This document shows, piece after piece, positions 1-9,122 of a stretch of DNA of 64,000 nucleotides (positions are counted from its first letter, which is position 1; each line of letters opens with the position of its first letter). The position numbers were made by a program, and so were the translations under genes. The DNA comes from Bacillota bacterium (GTDB lineage Bacteria; Bacillota; Desulfotomaculia; Desulfotomaculales; Desulfallaceae), in NCBI GenBank assembly GCA_023439185.1, contig JAEXOR010000065.1, positions 1 through 64,000 on the forward strand, read 5' to 3'. The notes below the pieces were generated by a model, which was not told the DNA's origin, searched no databases, and was given only the letters and a program-made list of their open reading frames with translations.

Positions 1-21
1 AAAGTTAATGGCTTCAGACAT
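1..21 (-). CDS. Start of a gene downstream of cooS, probably acsB (partial)
   Basis: Only the first seven codons are in the window (M-S-E-A-I-N-F). An AGGAGG ribosome binding site lies at 28-33, six bases upstream of the ATG at 19-21, and the gene starts 28 bases after the cooS stop on the same strand. In acetogenic Firmicutes the gene after the CO dehydrogenase subunit is often acsB (acetyl-CoA synthase), so that identity is a context inference. The seven residues cannot prove it. Confidence 0.5.
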
Positions 22-49
22 GCGTATCCTCCTTTCGAACGGTAGTCGT

Positions 50-2068
50 TTAGTAGTTCTGGCACAAAGGCGTTTCCAAGTCTTCCGAGACTTTCTTGTG
101 TACGCCCAGTTTCCAGGTCCGGTATTCAAGGGCGCTGAGCATCTTCTTGGCTGCTTCAGCGGGATCCATTTCAAACATGAAGTAACCGCCGTATACGTCG
201 CCGGCCACCTGGGTGGTGATACTGTAAATCAGGTCGCTGCCTTCAAGGGGCGGCATGGCGCCTACGTGAGTGGGCACGCCCATGGCCACTACCCAGCAGC
301 CGATGGAGACGGCCTTGCCGCTCATGGCTTCGGGGGCCGAGGCTACGAAGGGCACCTTCGGGGTGTCCACGCCCATTTCGTTGGCCATGTCCATCAATAG
401 GTCGGAGCAACGGGTGTTGTCCACGCAGGAACCCATGTGGAACACCGGCGGCAGTCCGGTGGTAAGGTTGGCATTGGCGCTGATGCGGGCCAGGAATTTT
501 TTCAGGCCTTCGCCGCAGTATTTGTCTACATTGGCGGGGTCCATATGGCCCAGCTTGGCGCAGCCTTGCATGGCGCAGCCGGTGCCGATGACGAATACAT
601 CGTTTTTAAGCATTTCTTCAACAACCTTGGTGTGGCTTTCATCCTGCGGTCTCTTCACGTTGTTGCAGCCCGCGAACAAAGCTACGCCCTTCAATTCACC
701 GTCCGCGATGGCGTCTGTGAGCACTTTGACCGGGTTATCGGGATTGACGGAACCGAATATTTCGTACAGTGCCTCCAGGCTGAAGCCGGCCACCACTTTA
801 TTGGTCAGTTGAGGAATGTGTATCTTGGCCGGGTCTCTGAGTTTAAAGGCTTCAATGGCCATCCGGATAGCCGTTTTGGCATCCTCTTTCGCCGTAGGTG
901 CGTTGAACTCAATGTGCACCGAACCGGGATGCTTGACCAGTGGCGAAGTGGTAATGATCACAGTATGGAAACATTCGGCCACTGTGCGCACCGTGGGCAT
1001 AATGCACTGCACGTCCACCACCATGCCGTCAATGGCGCCGGTGGCCAGGGCAAATTCCTGGGATGAGAAGGATGTCACGATGGGCACGCCGTGGCGCATG
1101 AGCACTTCGTTACCGGTGCAGCAGATACCCATCAATTGAATACCCTTGGCGCCGGCGGCTTGCGCTTCACCTTCCATCTCTTTGGCGGCCGCGACGATAA
1201 TCTCACTCAAAATGGGGTTATGGCCGTGGAGCACGATGTTAACTTTTTCCGCATTAATAACGCCCATGTTGGCTTCGCTGACCACCGGCCTCGGGGTGCC
1301 GAACAGGATGTCGGACAGGTCTGTGCCCACGTGCATGCCCACGTAGTCGGCCAGGGCTACCCGCAGCGCGCTGAAGATCAGGTTGACCGGGTCGTTGTCC
1401 ATGCCCACGTGGGCCTGGGTGACCAGGTTGGAGATGGTGTTATATACGCCGCTGGGCATAATGTTATGGCTGCGGAACTTCTCCAGACGCCCGTCGGTCA
1501 CTGTGGTTTTAACCCAGGTGGACTCGCCGAAACCATCCAGACGGCTGTAATCGGCCATGGCCATTTCAGCCAGTTCCAGAGCGATTTGCTTATCTTCTTT
1601 ACCTTCGGTTTCGATGCCGACGCGTTTGGCCACTTTGTACAGTTTGTCGGTGTCTTTAATCGGGTAGTCGGGCGCGTGCCCCTTAACCGATTCGTAAAGA
1701 GTATGGGCCATATGGACGGCGTGCTCGCTGTGGGACGCGGCGCCGGTAAGCAGCATCAAACCGGTGCTGCGGGCGGCGATGGTCCAGGCACTGGCGCCGC
1801 AGATACCGCGGCTGCCCGGGCCTTCGTCAGCCTTGATCCGGCAGGGGCCCATCATGCAGAAGCGGCAGCACAGTCCCTTGTAACCGAACTGGCACTGGGG
1901 CTGTTGGGCTACAAAACGGTCGAAAGCGGTAATTACGCCGCGCTCCTTGGCGATTTCGACCATTTCCAGAACGGCCGGGTCAATAGAGCGCTTGATACTT
2001 TTCGGGTCGACCACTCTGGGTGCGGCCGAAGGCCGGCAAGTATGATTTGGATCTCTAAACCTTGGCAT
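50..2068 (-). CDS. cooS: Anaerobic Ni-Fe carbon monoxide dehydrogenase catalytic subunit
   Basis: Interconverts CO and CO2 with ferredoxin as electron partner; in this setting it is probably the CODH half of the CODH/acetyl-CoA synthase complex (also called acsA). The 672-aa product has the family length. Cys 59, 67, 68, 71, 76 and 90 reproduce the spacing of the D- and B-cluster ligands of crystallised CooS enzymes (39, 47, 48, 51, 56, 70 there). Later Cys/His motifs (HGHNP, GICCTGNE, AGCNNVK, GTGCAMQGC, HMGSCVDN) match C-cluster ligand regions. I start at the ATG at 2066-2068, eight bases from an AAGGAGG site; a GTG one codon upstream is also possible. It follows cooC by 198 bp on the same strand and precedes a probable acsB start. 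Confidence 0.96.
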   Translation of the reverse strand: MPRFRDPNHTCRPSAAPRVVDPKSIKRSIDPAVLEMVEIAKERGVITAFDRFVAQQPQCQFGYKGLCCRFCMMGPCRIKADEGPGSRGICGASAWTIAARSTGLMLLTGAASHSEHAVHMAHTLYESVKGHAPDYPIKDTDKLYKVAKRVGIETEGKEDKQIALELAEMAMADYSRLDGFGESTWVKTTVTDGRLEKFRSHNIMPSGVYNTISNLVTQAHVGMDNDPVNLIFSALRVALADYVGMHVGTDLSDILFGTPRPVVSEANMGVINAEKVNIVLHGHNPILSEIIVAAAKEMEGEAQAAGAKGIQLMGICCTGNEVLMRHGVPIVTSFSSQEFALATGAIDGMVVDVQCIMPTVRTVAECFHTVIITTSPLVKHPGSVHIEFNAPTAKEDAKTAIRMAIEAFKLRDPAKIHIPQLTNKVVAGFSLEALYEIFGSVNPDNPVKVLTDAIADGELKGVALFAGCNNVKRPQDESHTKVVEEMLKNDVFVIGTGCAMQGCAKLGHMDPANVDKYCGEGLKKFLARISANANLTTGLPPVFHMGSCVDNTRCSDLLMDMANEMGVDTPKVPFVASAPEAMSGKAVSIGCWVVAMGVPTHVGAMPPLEGSDLIYSITTQVAGDVYGGYFMFEMDPAEAAKKMLSALEYRTWKLGVHKKVSEDLETPLCQNY

Positions 2069-2266
2069 CACTTTAACCTCCTTGGTTATAGATTAAAAAG
2101 ACTATAAGGCGCGACCGGAATTGCTCCCCCTTTCATTTCCGGCCGTCCCGGGTAAAATTTTACCCCTCCCATTAAGCAAAGTTCTTCCCCGACTCCCAAC
2201 AGGAAAGGACTTACGCTTCAGATACCCCTTAATCAGGGCCATATCTGCGGTAAAAAAAAAGCACTG

Positions 2267-3043
2267 TTAATTTTGGTTGCTACCACCCACCTCTCCCCAA
2301 ATATTCAGGCAAACATTCTGCACCTCGGACATCAGTTCTTTTTCTGCTTCCGGTGTCACAGACGGTTCCATGGCGTTTGCCCACAGTGATTCCGAAAAAC
2401 TGATAAATCCAATCACAGGATGCTGAGTAAAGCTGTCTATAATAAATTGTTTTTCTCTCTCTGAACGAATTTTATTGGCAATAATGCCGGTTTTTTTAAT
2501 ACCCAGTTCTCCGGCCATTCTAATTACGTGCCCGGCGGTGTTGACGCTGTTGCGGCTCGGTTCCACCACCACCAGCATCATATCCACCCCCCGTACGGTA
2601 CCCCTGGAGAGGTGTTCGATACCGGCGCCCATATCCATAATCACCGATTCATTTTTATCCAGCAGCAGTGAACTCACCAAGGCGTTCAGGAAAGTGTTTT
2701 CCCGGCAGTAACATTCGGAACCGCCTTTTTTGGGATCGCCCATGCGAAAGAACCTGATATTGCCGAGCTTATAACTATAATCGTCTATAAAATCGTCCAA
2801 TTCCGGGTTCAAGGTGTAAAATGCGCCGCCGCCCGACTTTTCGCGAATAACGTCGCGCATTTCCACCACCGGCTTGATGCCGGCCGCTTCTGCAGCGGGA
2901 ATGCCTATAGCCGGAGCCAGGCAAGCGTCCGGATCGGCGTCAATGGCGTATACAGTTGCGTTGGTTTGGGACAGGTACTTGGTTATAGCCGCCGCGATGG
3001 TTGTTTTGCCGACCCCGCCTTTTCCAGATATGGCTAGCTTCAT
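2267..3043 (-). CDS. cooC: CooC-type nickel-insertion ATPase for CO dehydrogenase
   Basis: A MinD/ParA-type P-loop ATPase that loads nickel into the CODH C-cluster in the cytoplasm. The 258-aa product starts with a deviant Walker A (SGKGGVGKTT, residues 6-15). The CYC pair at residues 111-113 corresponds to the CxC that binds nickel in characterised CooC. The motif VIMDMGAGIEHLSRG fits the family's Walker B/switch region. An ATG at 3043 with GGGAG eight bases upstream is preferred over an in-frame start 21 codons further out, which would add an unconserved hydrophobic stretch. It is upstream of cooS on the same strand, so maturation factor and enzyme are probably co-expressed. Confidence 0.93.
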   Translation of the reverse strand: MKLAISGKGGVGKTTIAAAITKYLSQTNATVYAIDADPDACLAPAIGIPAAEAAGIKPVVEMRDVIREKSGGGAFYTLNPELDDFIDDYSYKLGNIRFFRMGDPKKGGSECYCRENTFLNALVSSLLLDKNESVIMDMGAGIEHLSRGTVRGVDMMLVVVEPSRNSVNTAGHVIRMAGELGIKKTGIIANKIRSEREKQFIIDSFTQHPVIGFISFSESLWANAMEPSVTPEAEKELMSEVQNVCLNIWGEVGGSNQN

Positions 3044-3478
3044 TGCTGTCACTCCCGGTATATATTCGGATGCTGTTCCGACGAAAAACCAATAGAGGAT
3101 GAACACTCACTTATATTGTATTGAAAATTAATGCAATTAATTGTTCCGGGGACTTGTGGTCCTGGGGCGGTCAGCCCAATATCGGCAAAGAAACACTTCT
3201 ACATGGAACAGCGTTTTCCTGCTTAAACGACACAAGAAATCTGCGCGGGCGCCGATAATTTTATGCTGATAAAGGCGGCCTGCGCTGAGTTGGAAAAACT
3301 TTTTATATTTGCTTTCCGCTAATCCTTTCGACAGTGTAAAAAAGAATTCCTTCTCCTGCCGAAAAATATGGACATATGATTGAATGAATAAATTATCCCG
3401 GACCGGCAACAATAATAATACTCCGCTTTGGTGAGTTCTATCTCTCCCCGTCCGGCCCTCGGGCCGGATTTTTTTTGC
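3044..3478. other. Intergenic region with a possible plus-strand RNA
   Basis: No convincing gene. On the plus strand small hairpins occur (GGAC-TTGTG-GTCC near 3150, GGGC-GGTCA-GCCC near 3167) and the region ends in a strong plus-strand terminator at 3451-3476. On the minus strand there is a TGTCGAA heptamer at 3327-3333, the core of a Spo0A box, which could be chance. The cooC promoter must lie here; a loose minus-strand candidate is TTGCAT with TATAAG 15 bases on, around 3110-3137. Confidence 0.4.
3451..3476 (+). terminator. Rho-independent terminator, plus strand
   Basis: GC-rich hairpin (TCCGGCC, loop CTCG, GGCCGGA) at 3451-3468 followed by eight T. The T-run is only on the plus-strand side, so it does not terminate the minus-strand genes on either side; it implies a plus-strand transcript arising between cooC and this point. 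Confidence 0.7.
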
Positions 3479-3847
3479 CTACTCCAGCCATTGTTTTATC
3501 GTTTCGATTAGTTCCTCGAAACGGACGGGTTTTTGCAGGTATCCGTCACAGCCGGCGTTGATGATTGTTTCCCTGTCCCCTTTCATGGCCATGGCAGTAA
3601 GGGCGATGATGGGGATGTCCGAGGTTTCCCGTTCATTTTTTAGAATGCGGGTCACCTGAATGCCGTCGAGATCCGGCATTTGAATATCCATGATAATCAA
3701 GTCGGGTTTGTTCCGGCGGGCCAGTTCAATTCCTTCATAACCGCCGGAAGCCTGCAAAGTCCGGTGGCCCTGGGATTCCAGGATGTCGTTAATCAGGCGC
3801 AGGTTTTTAACATTGTCTTCAACAATTAATATAACTTTTTTCGACAA
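3479..3847 (-). CDS. Single-domain response regulator (receiver only)
   Basis: A CheY-like receiver of 122 aa with no output domain. It has the acidic start (VEDN), the phospho-acceptor Asp in LIIMDIQMPDLDG, the T/A position in IALTAMA and the conserved Lys in YLQKPVR. The start is probably a TTG at 3845-3847 behind GGGGGA; longer in-frame starts lie inside the upstream kinase gene. It follows the histidine kinase by 28 bp on the same strand and is likely its phosphorylation partner, perhaps acting through protein contacts as DivK- or CheY-like proteins do. Confidence 0.88.
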   Translation of the reverse strand: MSKKVILIVEDNVKNLRLINDILESQGHRTLQASGGYEGIELARRNKPDLIIMDIQMPDLDGIQVTRILKNERETSDIPIIALTAMAMKGDRETIINAGCDGYLQKPVRFEELIETIKQWLE

Positions 3848-3875
3848 AGTTAACCATCCCCCTTGATTGATTCTG

Positions 3876-6800
3876 TTAACCGGATGCGGGCCGGACCGTG
3901 CGTGGGATGCTGAAATAAAACCTGCTGCCTTGGCCCGGCTTGCTTTCCACTCCAATGGAGCCACCGTGCATTTCCACCAGTTTTACAGACAGGGCCAGAC
4001 CCAGCCCCGTCCCCTCATGCCTTCTGGATAATGAGCCGTCCACCTGGGAAAATTCTTTAAAGAGTTTGTCCATGTCCGATTCATTGATACCGATGCCGTT
4101 GTCCGTAACGCTTACCGTCACGTTGGAACCTTCCGAAACAGTGGACAACAGCACTTCCCCGCCGCTTTCAGTAAACTTGACCGCGTTGGCCAGCAGGTTG
4201 AAAACCACTTGTTTGACTTTGCGCGCATCCGCCACCACCAGGCCGATGTCTTCTTCCAGCAGGCTATTCAGACGGATGCTTTTCTTCAAAGCTTTTTCAC
4301 GGAATAAACGCAAGCTTCCCTGCAGCAGCTCCGAAAGGTCAAATTCACTTAAATCAAGCTCCATGGAACCGGCTTCGATTTTGGACAGGTCCAAAATATC
4401 ATTAATCAGGGCCAGCAGATGTTCACCGCTTTCCCGGATATCTTGAACATACTCTTGCTGACGCGGATTAAGCTTACCGAAAAGCTGTCTTTCCAGCAGT
4501 TCCGAAAAACCAATCACAGAGTTGAGCGGCGTCCTTAATTCATGGCTCATGTTGGTGAGAAACTCGCTTTTGGCCCGGTTGGCTTGCTCCAGTTCGCTGT
4601 TCTTTTTCTCGATTTCTTTTTGTCGCACCGCCAGTTGCCGGGATAGTGTTTTCAGGTATTCAAATTGTTTTATTCCGTACAGGCAGATGCCCAGTTGCAC
4701 CGATACCCTTTTTAGGAAGGCCCTGTCCACGGGGCCGGTTTCCCTGGCCGTGCCCAGAAGCAGCAACCCCTGCAGCCAATTCTGGTAAAAAACCGGAATT
4801 ACGGCGGTGCCGGAGTGGCTGAGCAGGTCTGTAACATTTACGCCGTCCAGGATGGTGTCCGCTTTTTCCCTGGGGATAATTTGAACGGTTTTCTTCATAA
4901 TCTGTTCCGCCATCTGGTTGTTCTGTAAACTGACGGATTGGGGTATCAGTTTTGTATTCACACCGAGGGACGCAAAGGGTTTAAATGATTTGGACCGTTC
5001 GTCGTAGGCCAGGTAAACTCCGGACTGGTAAGCCTGACGCTTGGCCAGCAGCTCAAGAAGTTCATTAAACACGGCATTCCGGTCATGATTACCGGTAAAT
5101 ATGGACATGGCTTCGGTCATGGTGCGTTCGTTAACCGCTTGTTTTTGACGGGCGAATTCAATTTTTTTACGGTCCGTGATGTCCCGGGCGATACCTTCCA
5201 TGGCCACGATTTGACCGTCCCGGTCCCTGATGGGCAACGTGCGTTGCTCGGTCCAGATAACCCTGCCGTTTTTGTCAACCCAGCGTACTTCTTTAGGCTC
5301 CATGAAATTATCACCGGTGTTTCCCAATTTCTGCTGCAACATCCGGTCATCGGGATGTACGATATCATCGACAAAATTCGGGTTCCGGTAGTATTCTTCG
5401 GGGGTGTAACCGGTCATTTGCTCCACGGCGGGATTCACGTATTCAAAGTGATGCTCGGGAATCAGGTTGATCCGGTAAATAACATCCGGCGCGTTTTCCG
5501 CCAGACGGCGGTAACGGCTTTCACTTTCCTGCAGCGCCTCGGAATCTTTCATGTGCCGGATAGCTGAAGCAATGTGCCTGCCGACCAGTTCCAAAAAAGG
5601 CATGTCGTCGTGGGTGACCAGGTTTTTTTGTTGGCCGTTCAATTGTAAAAGACCGATATTTTCTTCATCATTTTTTATAGGTATCAGCGTGATGGTTTCA
5701 TATCCGTGGTAAACGCAGGTCAGCCGCCATGGTCCTTTCAACCGTAAAGGCCCTTTTTCGTCGTCTTTTAACGTGGACGCGGATCCGGTGAGGAAACTGC
5801 CGTACGGTGTTGTATATTTGTTGTCTATGCGGTCCAGTAACTGGTTTTTTAATGTCATGCCGCAAAAACACTCCAGGATTATCTGGCCGTTTTCATCCCT
5901 TAGCGGTTCGTCTCCATTCGTTTTACACAGCGAGTATTCATGCCCGACAAACTGCTCGGAAAATCCGTATTGAGTGTAATAAGTGAAATCACTGCCGTTT
6001 GCCAGCCTGATGGCGGCGGCCTGGCATCCGGTGACCCGGGTGAGAATAACCAAAACGTTTTGCAGAGCCTGTCTGAGGTTTGCAAAGTTGGCCAATTCAG
6101 CCAGCATGGACAGCTCGGCTTCCTGTCTGGCTTCGTTTTTCTTGCGGTCGGTAATTTCCAGGTGCGAAATGACCGCGCCTCCCGTCGGCCCGGATAACGG
6201 GGTTACGTGCAGCATGTACCACCGTTTTTCCGAGTCGTTGTGACAGGGGTACTCCATTAAATATTGTTTAACTTTGCCCTCCAGGACATCCGTAATGCCG
6301 GCCAGGGCACCCCCGGCGTACCGGTCACCGTCCCGGGTTCCTTTAGCGCAAATTGCCAGATAATTCATCTCTTTAGCGGCCATGGTGGCGGTACCGGCGC
6401 CGTTTTCCCGACCGAACTGCTTCCAGGCATCGTTGACCGCCGTAATGTTGCCGCCGCCGTCAATCACGGCTATATGCGCCGGCAGGGAGTTCAGCACCGC
6501 CAGGTTGAATTCCTTGCTTTCCCTCAACCTCACCAGGGCTTGCTTGCGCTCTTCCTCTACCCGGACGGCGGACGCAATGATACCCATGACCCTAAGGTCG
6601 CCCGGTAACGGGGTATAGTCCCGCTGATAAACAACACATAGCGCCCCGACACAGTTTTGTCCCACCCTGACCGGGTGACCGATATAAGTTTGCAGCCCCA
6701 AAGCGGTTACATTGGGATCGGTGACGGCGTATGCGGTGGACTGAAGGTTTCGCAATACAGTAGCTTCATCCCCGCCCCGGCGAATTACATCATAGCAGAT

Positions 6801-8258
6801 ACGACCGTCGAGGATATCCACGGTTTTATGTTCGGGCGGTATGTTCCAGAGGCCCGCCGAATAAAGCGCGCCCTGCTCCACCCGGTTGTACGCGGCGTAG
6901 GAAGCGCCCATTAACTCTCCGCATAAGGCGGTGAGACGGTTGATGTTTTCGTTGGGATTGCTGCTGAAGCCGAGAAAACAGCTGTTAATTTTGGACATGC
7001 GCTCCTCTTCCCGGGTGCGGCGAATGGCCAGGGCGTAAAGCGAGGACAATCTCTCCACAAGCTCAAGGTCGCGGTTTGTGTAATCGCGCTCTGAATTGGC
7101 CAGGCAGACGATACCCATCAGCCGGTTGCCCAATAAGGCGGGAGTGGAAAGCACACGCTTGATTGGGATGTGCCCCTCGGGCACGCCGGCAGACCGGGGA
7201 TCGCCCGCGGGGTCATTGGTTAACAGGGATTGTTTATGATCGATTACCCAACCGTACAATCCGCTGAACTTTTTAAATACTATATTCTTATCGGGAACCT
7301 GGCAGATATCCCAGACATCCCTGGTCATGGTGGGTGAAATCAGGTATCCCTTTTGATGGTCGATGTAGCCCACAAATCCAAACTGACTTCCCGTGAGTCG
7401 TTTGCCAAGCTCCAATACCAGACCGGTTTGCTCTGCTATGGAATCGGAATTAACCAGCGCATTGGCCAACTCAGCCAGGGCGGCGTTAGCTTCGGCCTCC
7501 CATGTCAAAGCCGCCTGGGTTTGTTTGAATCCGGTTACGTCCCTGATTGACTCTATGGCTCCCACCACGTTGCCGGAGCCGTCATAAAGCGGCGATGCCT
7601 TAAGCCACAAGTGCATGCCCTGTCCGTTATTCATTCTCGGGGAGTATGCTTCGGAGTATAAAACATCTCCAATTTTGGAAATATTATAGTATTTTTTCCC
7701 TTTCTCTATCTGTTCCTGGTTGGTCCACAGCAGATCCAGCAGCGCCGGTCTCCGTTCACCGTGAAAGGGCACGGAATAGGCGTAATCGCCCTGACCGACA
7801 ATATCAAGCTTGGAGATGCCGGTCATTTCCTCGATCGCCTTGTTCCAGGCAATTACTTTATTATTCTGGTTCACCGCGAAAGTGGCGTCGGGTAAAAACT
7901 CGATTATATCCATCATTTGCCGGCGGGCGGCGGCGAGCTTTTCTTCGGCCTGTTTTTGTTTGGTAATGTCTCTGATAATACTCAGCAGGATCTGGTCATT
8001 ACCGATGGAGATCCTTTGTGAACTTACTTCCACCGGAAAAACGGTACCGTCCTTTCGTTGATGAAGGGTCTCAAAAAGGAGTCCCTGCCGGAAGGCCTGC
8101 TGCATCTGAGTTTCCACCTGAGCGGAAGTTCCGGGTTCGCGCAGGTCCCTGATGTTCATGCGCAACAGTTCCTCCCGGCTGAAACCGTAGCTTTCCTCAG
8201 CCGCGCTGTTGGCCTCCAGGATTTTCCCGTCCATACCGATAATCATTATTATATCCAA
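3876..8258 (-). CDS. Multi-PAS/GAF sensor histidine kinase
   Basis: A 1460-aa soluble kinase with no membrane segment. Approximate order: PAS (1-105), PAS (110-245), GAF (255-415), GAF (420-570), PAS (580-695), GAF (705-900), PAS (905-1035), GAF (1040-1190), a short coiled coil, HisKA with H-box MSHELRTPLN, then a HATPase with N-box (LLANAVKFT), DNGIGI and GTGLGLAL. PAS and GAF modules bind small ligands, hemes or flavins; the ligands here are unknown. The only start in frame is a TTG at 8256-8258 with a weak AAAGGCGGGG site and an in-frame stop 14 codons upstream. The adjacent receiver protein is the likely target. Confidence 0.92.
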   Translation of the reverse strand: MDIIMIIGMDGKILEANSAAEESYGFSREELLRMNIRDLREPGTSAQVETQMQQAFRQGLLFETLHQRKDGTVFPVEVSSQRISIGNDQILLSIIRDITKQKQAEEKLAAARRQMMDIIEFLPDATFAVNQNNKVIAWNKAIEEMTGISKLDIVGQGDYAYSVPFHGERRPALLDLLWTNQEQIEKGKKYYNISKIGDVLYSEAYSPRMNNGQGMHLWLKASPLYDGSGNVVGAIESIRDVTGFKQTQAALTWEAEANAALAELANALVNSDSIAEQTGLVLELGKRLTGSQFGFVGYIDHQKGYLISPTMTRDVWDICQVPDKNIVFKKFSGLYGWVIDHKQSLLTNDPAGDPRSAGVPEGHIPIKRVLSTPALLGNRLMGIVCLANSERDYTNRDLELVERLSSLYALAIRRTREEERMSKINSCFLGFSSNPNENINRLTALCGELMGASYAAYNRVEQGALYSAGLWNIPPEHKTVDILDGRICYDVIRRGGDEATVLRNLQSTAYAVTDPNVTALGLQTYIGHPVRVGQNCVGALCVVYQRDYTPLPGDLRVMGIIASAVRVEEERKQALVRLRESKEFNLAVLNSLPAHIAVIDGGGNITAVNDAWKQFGRENGAGTATMAAKEMNYLAICAKGTRDGDRYAGGALAGITDVLEGKVKQYLMEYPCHNDSEKRWYMLHVTPLSGPTGGAVISHLEITDRKKNEARQEAELSMLAELANFANLRQALQNVLVILTRVTGCQAAAIRLANGSDFTYYTQYGFSEQFVGHEYSLCKTNGDEPLRDENGQIILECFCGMTLKNQLLDRIDNKYTTPYGSFLTGSASTLKDDEKGPLRLKGPWRLTCVYHGYETITLIPIKNDEENIGLLQLNGQQKNLVTHDDMPFLELVGRHIASAIRHMKDSEALQESESRYRRLAENAPDVIYRINLIPEHHFEYVNPAVEQMTGYTPEEYYRNPNFVDDIVHPDDRMLQQKLGNTGDNFMEPKEVRWVDKNGRVIWTEQRTLPIRDRDGQIVAMEGIARDITDRKKIEFARQKQAVNERTMTEAMSIFTGNHDRNAVFNELLELLAKRQAYQSGVYLAYDERSKSFKPFASLGVNTKLIPQSVSLQNNQMAEQIMKKTVQIIPREKADTILDGVNVTDLLSHSGTAVIPVFYQNWLQGLLLLGTARETGPVDRAFLKRVSVQLGICLYGIKQFEYLKTLSRQLAVRQKEIEKKNSELEQANRAKSEFLTNMSHELRTPLNSVIGFSELLERQLFGKLNPRQQEYVQDIRESGEHLLALINDILDLSKIEAGSMELDLSEFDLSELLQGSLRLFREKALKKSIRLNSLLEEDIGLVVADARKVKQVVFNLLANAVKFTESGGEVLLSTVSEGSNVTVSVTDNGIGINESDMDKLFKEFSQVDGSLSRRHEGTGLGLALSVKLVEMHGGSIGVESKPGQGSRFYFSIPRTVRPASG

Positions 8259-8377
8259 GCCGACCCCGCCTTTCCAAAACCGTGGTACAAAGCCGGTTAT
8301 TTACAAACAAAATCTGTGGTTTAAAGTATTTTTCTGAGATAAACAACAATAATCCTGCTTTTTTCAACCAGGCAATT

Positions 8378-8407
8378 TAAAAAACGAAACCCGGCGTTTG
8401 GCCGGGT
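8378..8407 (-). terminator. Terminator downstream of tRNA-Leu
   Basis: Hairpin ACCCGGC/GCCGGGT with a five-base loop at 8389-8407, followed on the minus strand by a T-rich tract (8378-8388). It sits 73 bp past the tRNA-Leu 3' end. Confidence 0.75.
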
Positions 8408-8479
8408 GTTTTGTGCAACTGTAATTAATGGGCACTGGTACCGATATAAAAAAATACTCCGAAAGGAGTATTTAATTAC

Positions 8480-8567
8480 TGGTGCGGCAGAAGGGACTTG
8501 AACCCCCACAGGCGTTACGCCCATAAGAACCTGAATCTTACGCGTCTGCCAATTCCGCCACTGCCGC
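8480..8567 (-). tRNA. tRNA-Leu (anticodon CAG)
   Basis: Folds as a class II tRNA with acceptor GCGGCAG/CTGCCGC, a D-arm, an anticodon stem TAAGA/TCTTA enclosing loop TTCAGGT (anticodon CAG), a long variable arm and a T-arm GGGGGTTCAAGTCCC. The 3' CCA is encoded (8480-8482). Confidence 0.96.
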
Positions 8568-8608
8568 ATGTATGTGGTTGGCGCAGTCTCTCGACCCGCG
8601 CAAGGACA

Positions 8609-8637
8609 ATATTAACATACAGGAATTGTGTTGTCAA
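8609..8637 (-). promoter_or_regulatory. Sigma-A promoter of tRNA-Leu
   Basis: On the minus strand a perfect -35 TTGACA (8632-8637), a 17-bp spacer and -10 TAATAT (8609-8614), 41 bp upstream of the tRNA 5' end. Confidence 0.85.
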
Positions 8638-8694
8638 CATCCTTATTCCGGTAATGATCGGGGAAACCCTTTGTTGCGAGAAATGGGCGGCAAC

Positions 8695-8759
8695 CTCAGC
8701 ATAAGGGGACATACTTCAGCTTATTGGTTATCCAAAAAAGTTGAGATGTCCCCGCTGAG
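8695..8759. repeat. Imperfect inverted repeat (MITE-like hairpin)
   Basis: CTCAGC and GGGGACAT on the left (8695-8712) are mirrored by ATGTCCCC and GCTGAG on the right (8746-8759), with a 33-bp centre. GGGGACAT ends resemble tips of small non-autonomous elements, but no transposase is present. The function is unknown. Confidence 0.5.
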
Positions 8760-8777
8760 CATAGTTGCAAACCGAAG

Positions 8778-8990
8778 CTAGGCCACGTTGTCTACTTTGG
8801 CAATGGCCCCGGCCGGGCAAGCCCTGAAGCATCGGCCGCAGCGTGTACAGTTGTCCGCGTTGATGGCGTAACTCACACCTTCATCGACATAGATGCTGTC
8901 ATCCCGGCACTCCAGTTCACATGCGGCGCAGGCCATGCATAATGCAGGATCTAAAGAGTAACTGAATTTAAATTTTTTCTTTTCGGCCAC
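8778..8990 (-). CDS. 2[4Fe-4S] ferredoxin
   Basis: A 70-aa cytoplasmic electron carrier with two complete cluster motifs: CMACAACELEC and CTRCGRCFRACP (each C-x2-C-x2-C-x3-C), the second followed by the usual Pro. The start is a GTG at 8988-8990, ten bases from GGGAGGGG; an in-frame TTG further upstream would place that site inside the gene. It stands alone between the tRNA-Leu region and a gene-poor stretch, so its partners are not indicated, though CODH and the 2-oxoacid oxidoreductase in this window both need such a carrier. Confidence 0.92.
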   Translation of the reverse strand: MAEKKKFKFSYSLDPALCMACAACELECRDDSIYVDEGVSYAINADNCTRCGRCFRACPAGAIAKVDNVA

Positions 8991-9122
8991 TGTTATTCCC
9001 CTCCCAGTTTTCAAAACGTTATGAACAAGATTTCTACATAAAAAAAATAAAATCCTGCCACATTACTGTAAGAAGATAAATATTTCCGAGTTGCACCTTA
9101 CCGGAAAGGAGGAGTATGTTGA

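Noticed and set aside
1091..2107. Long open frame on the strand opposite cooS (338 codons)
   Set aside because: It is a shadow of the GC-rich cooS gene; no ribosome site and no recognisable protein.
3137..3412. 91-codon minus-strand frame between cooC and the response regulator
   Set aside because: No ribosome binding site, odd composition, no family; the region has hairpins and a plus-strand terminator instead.
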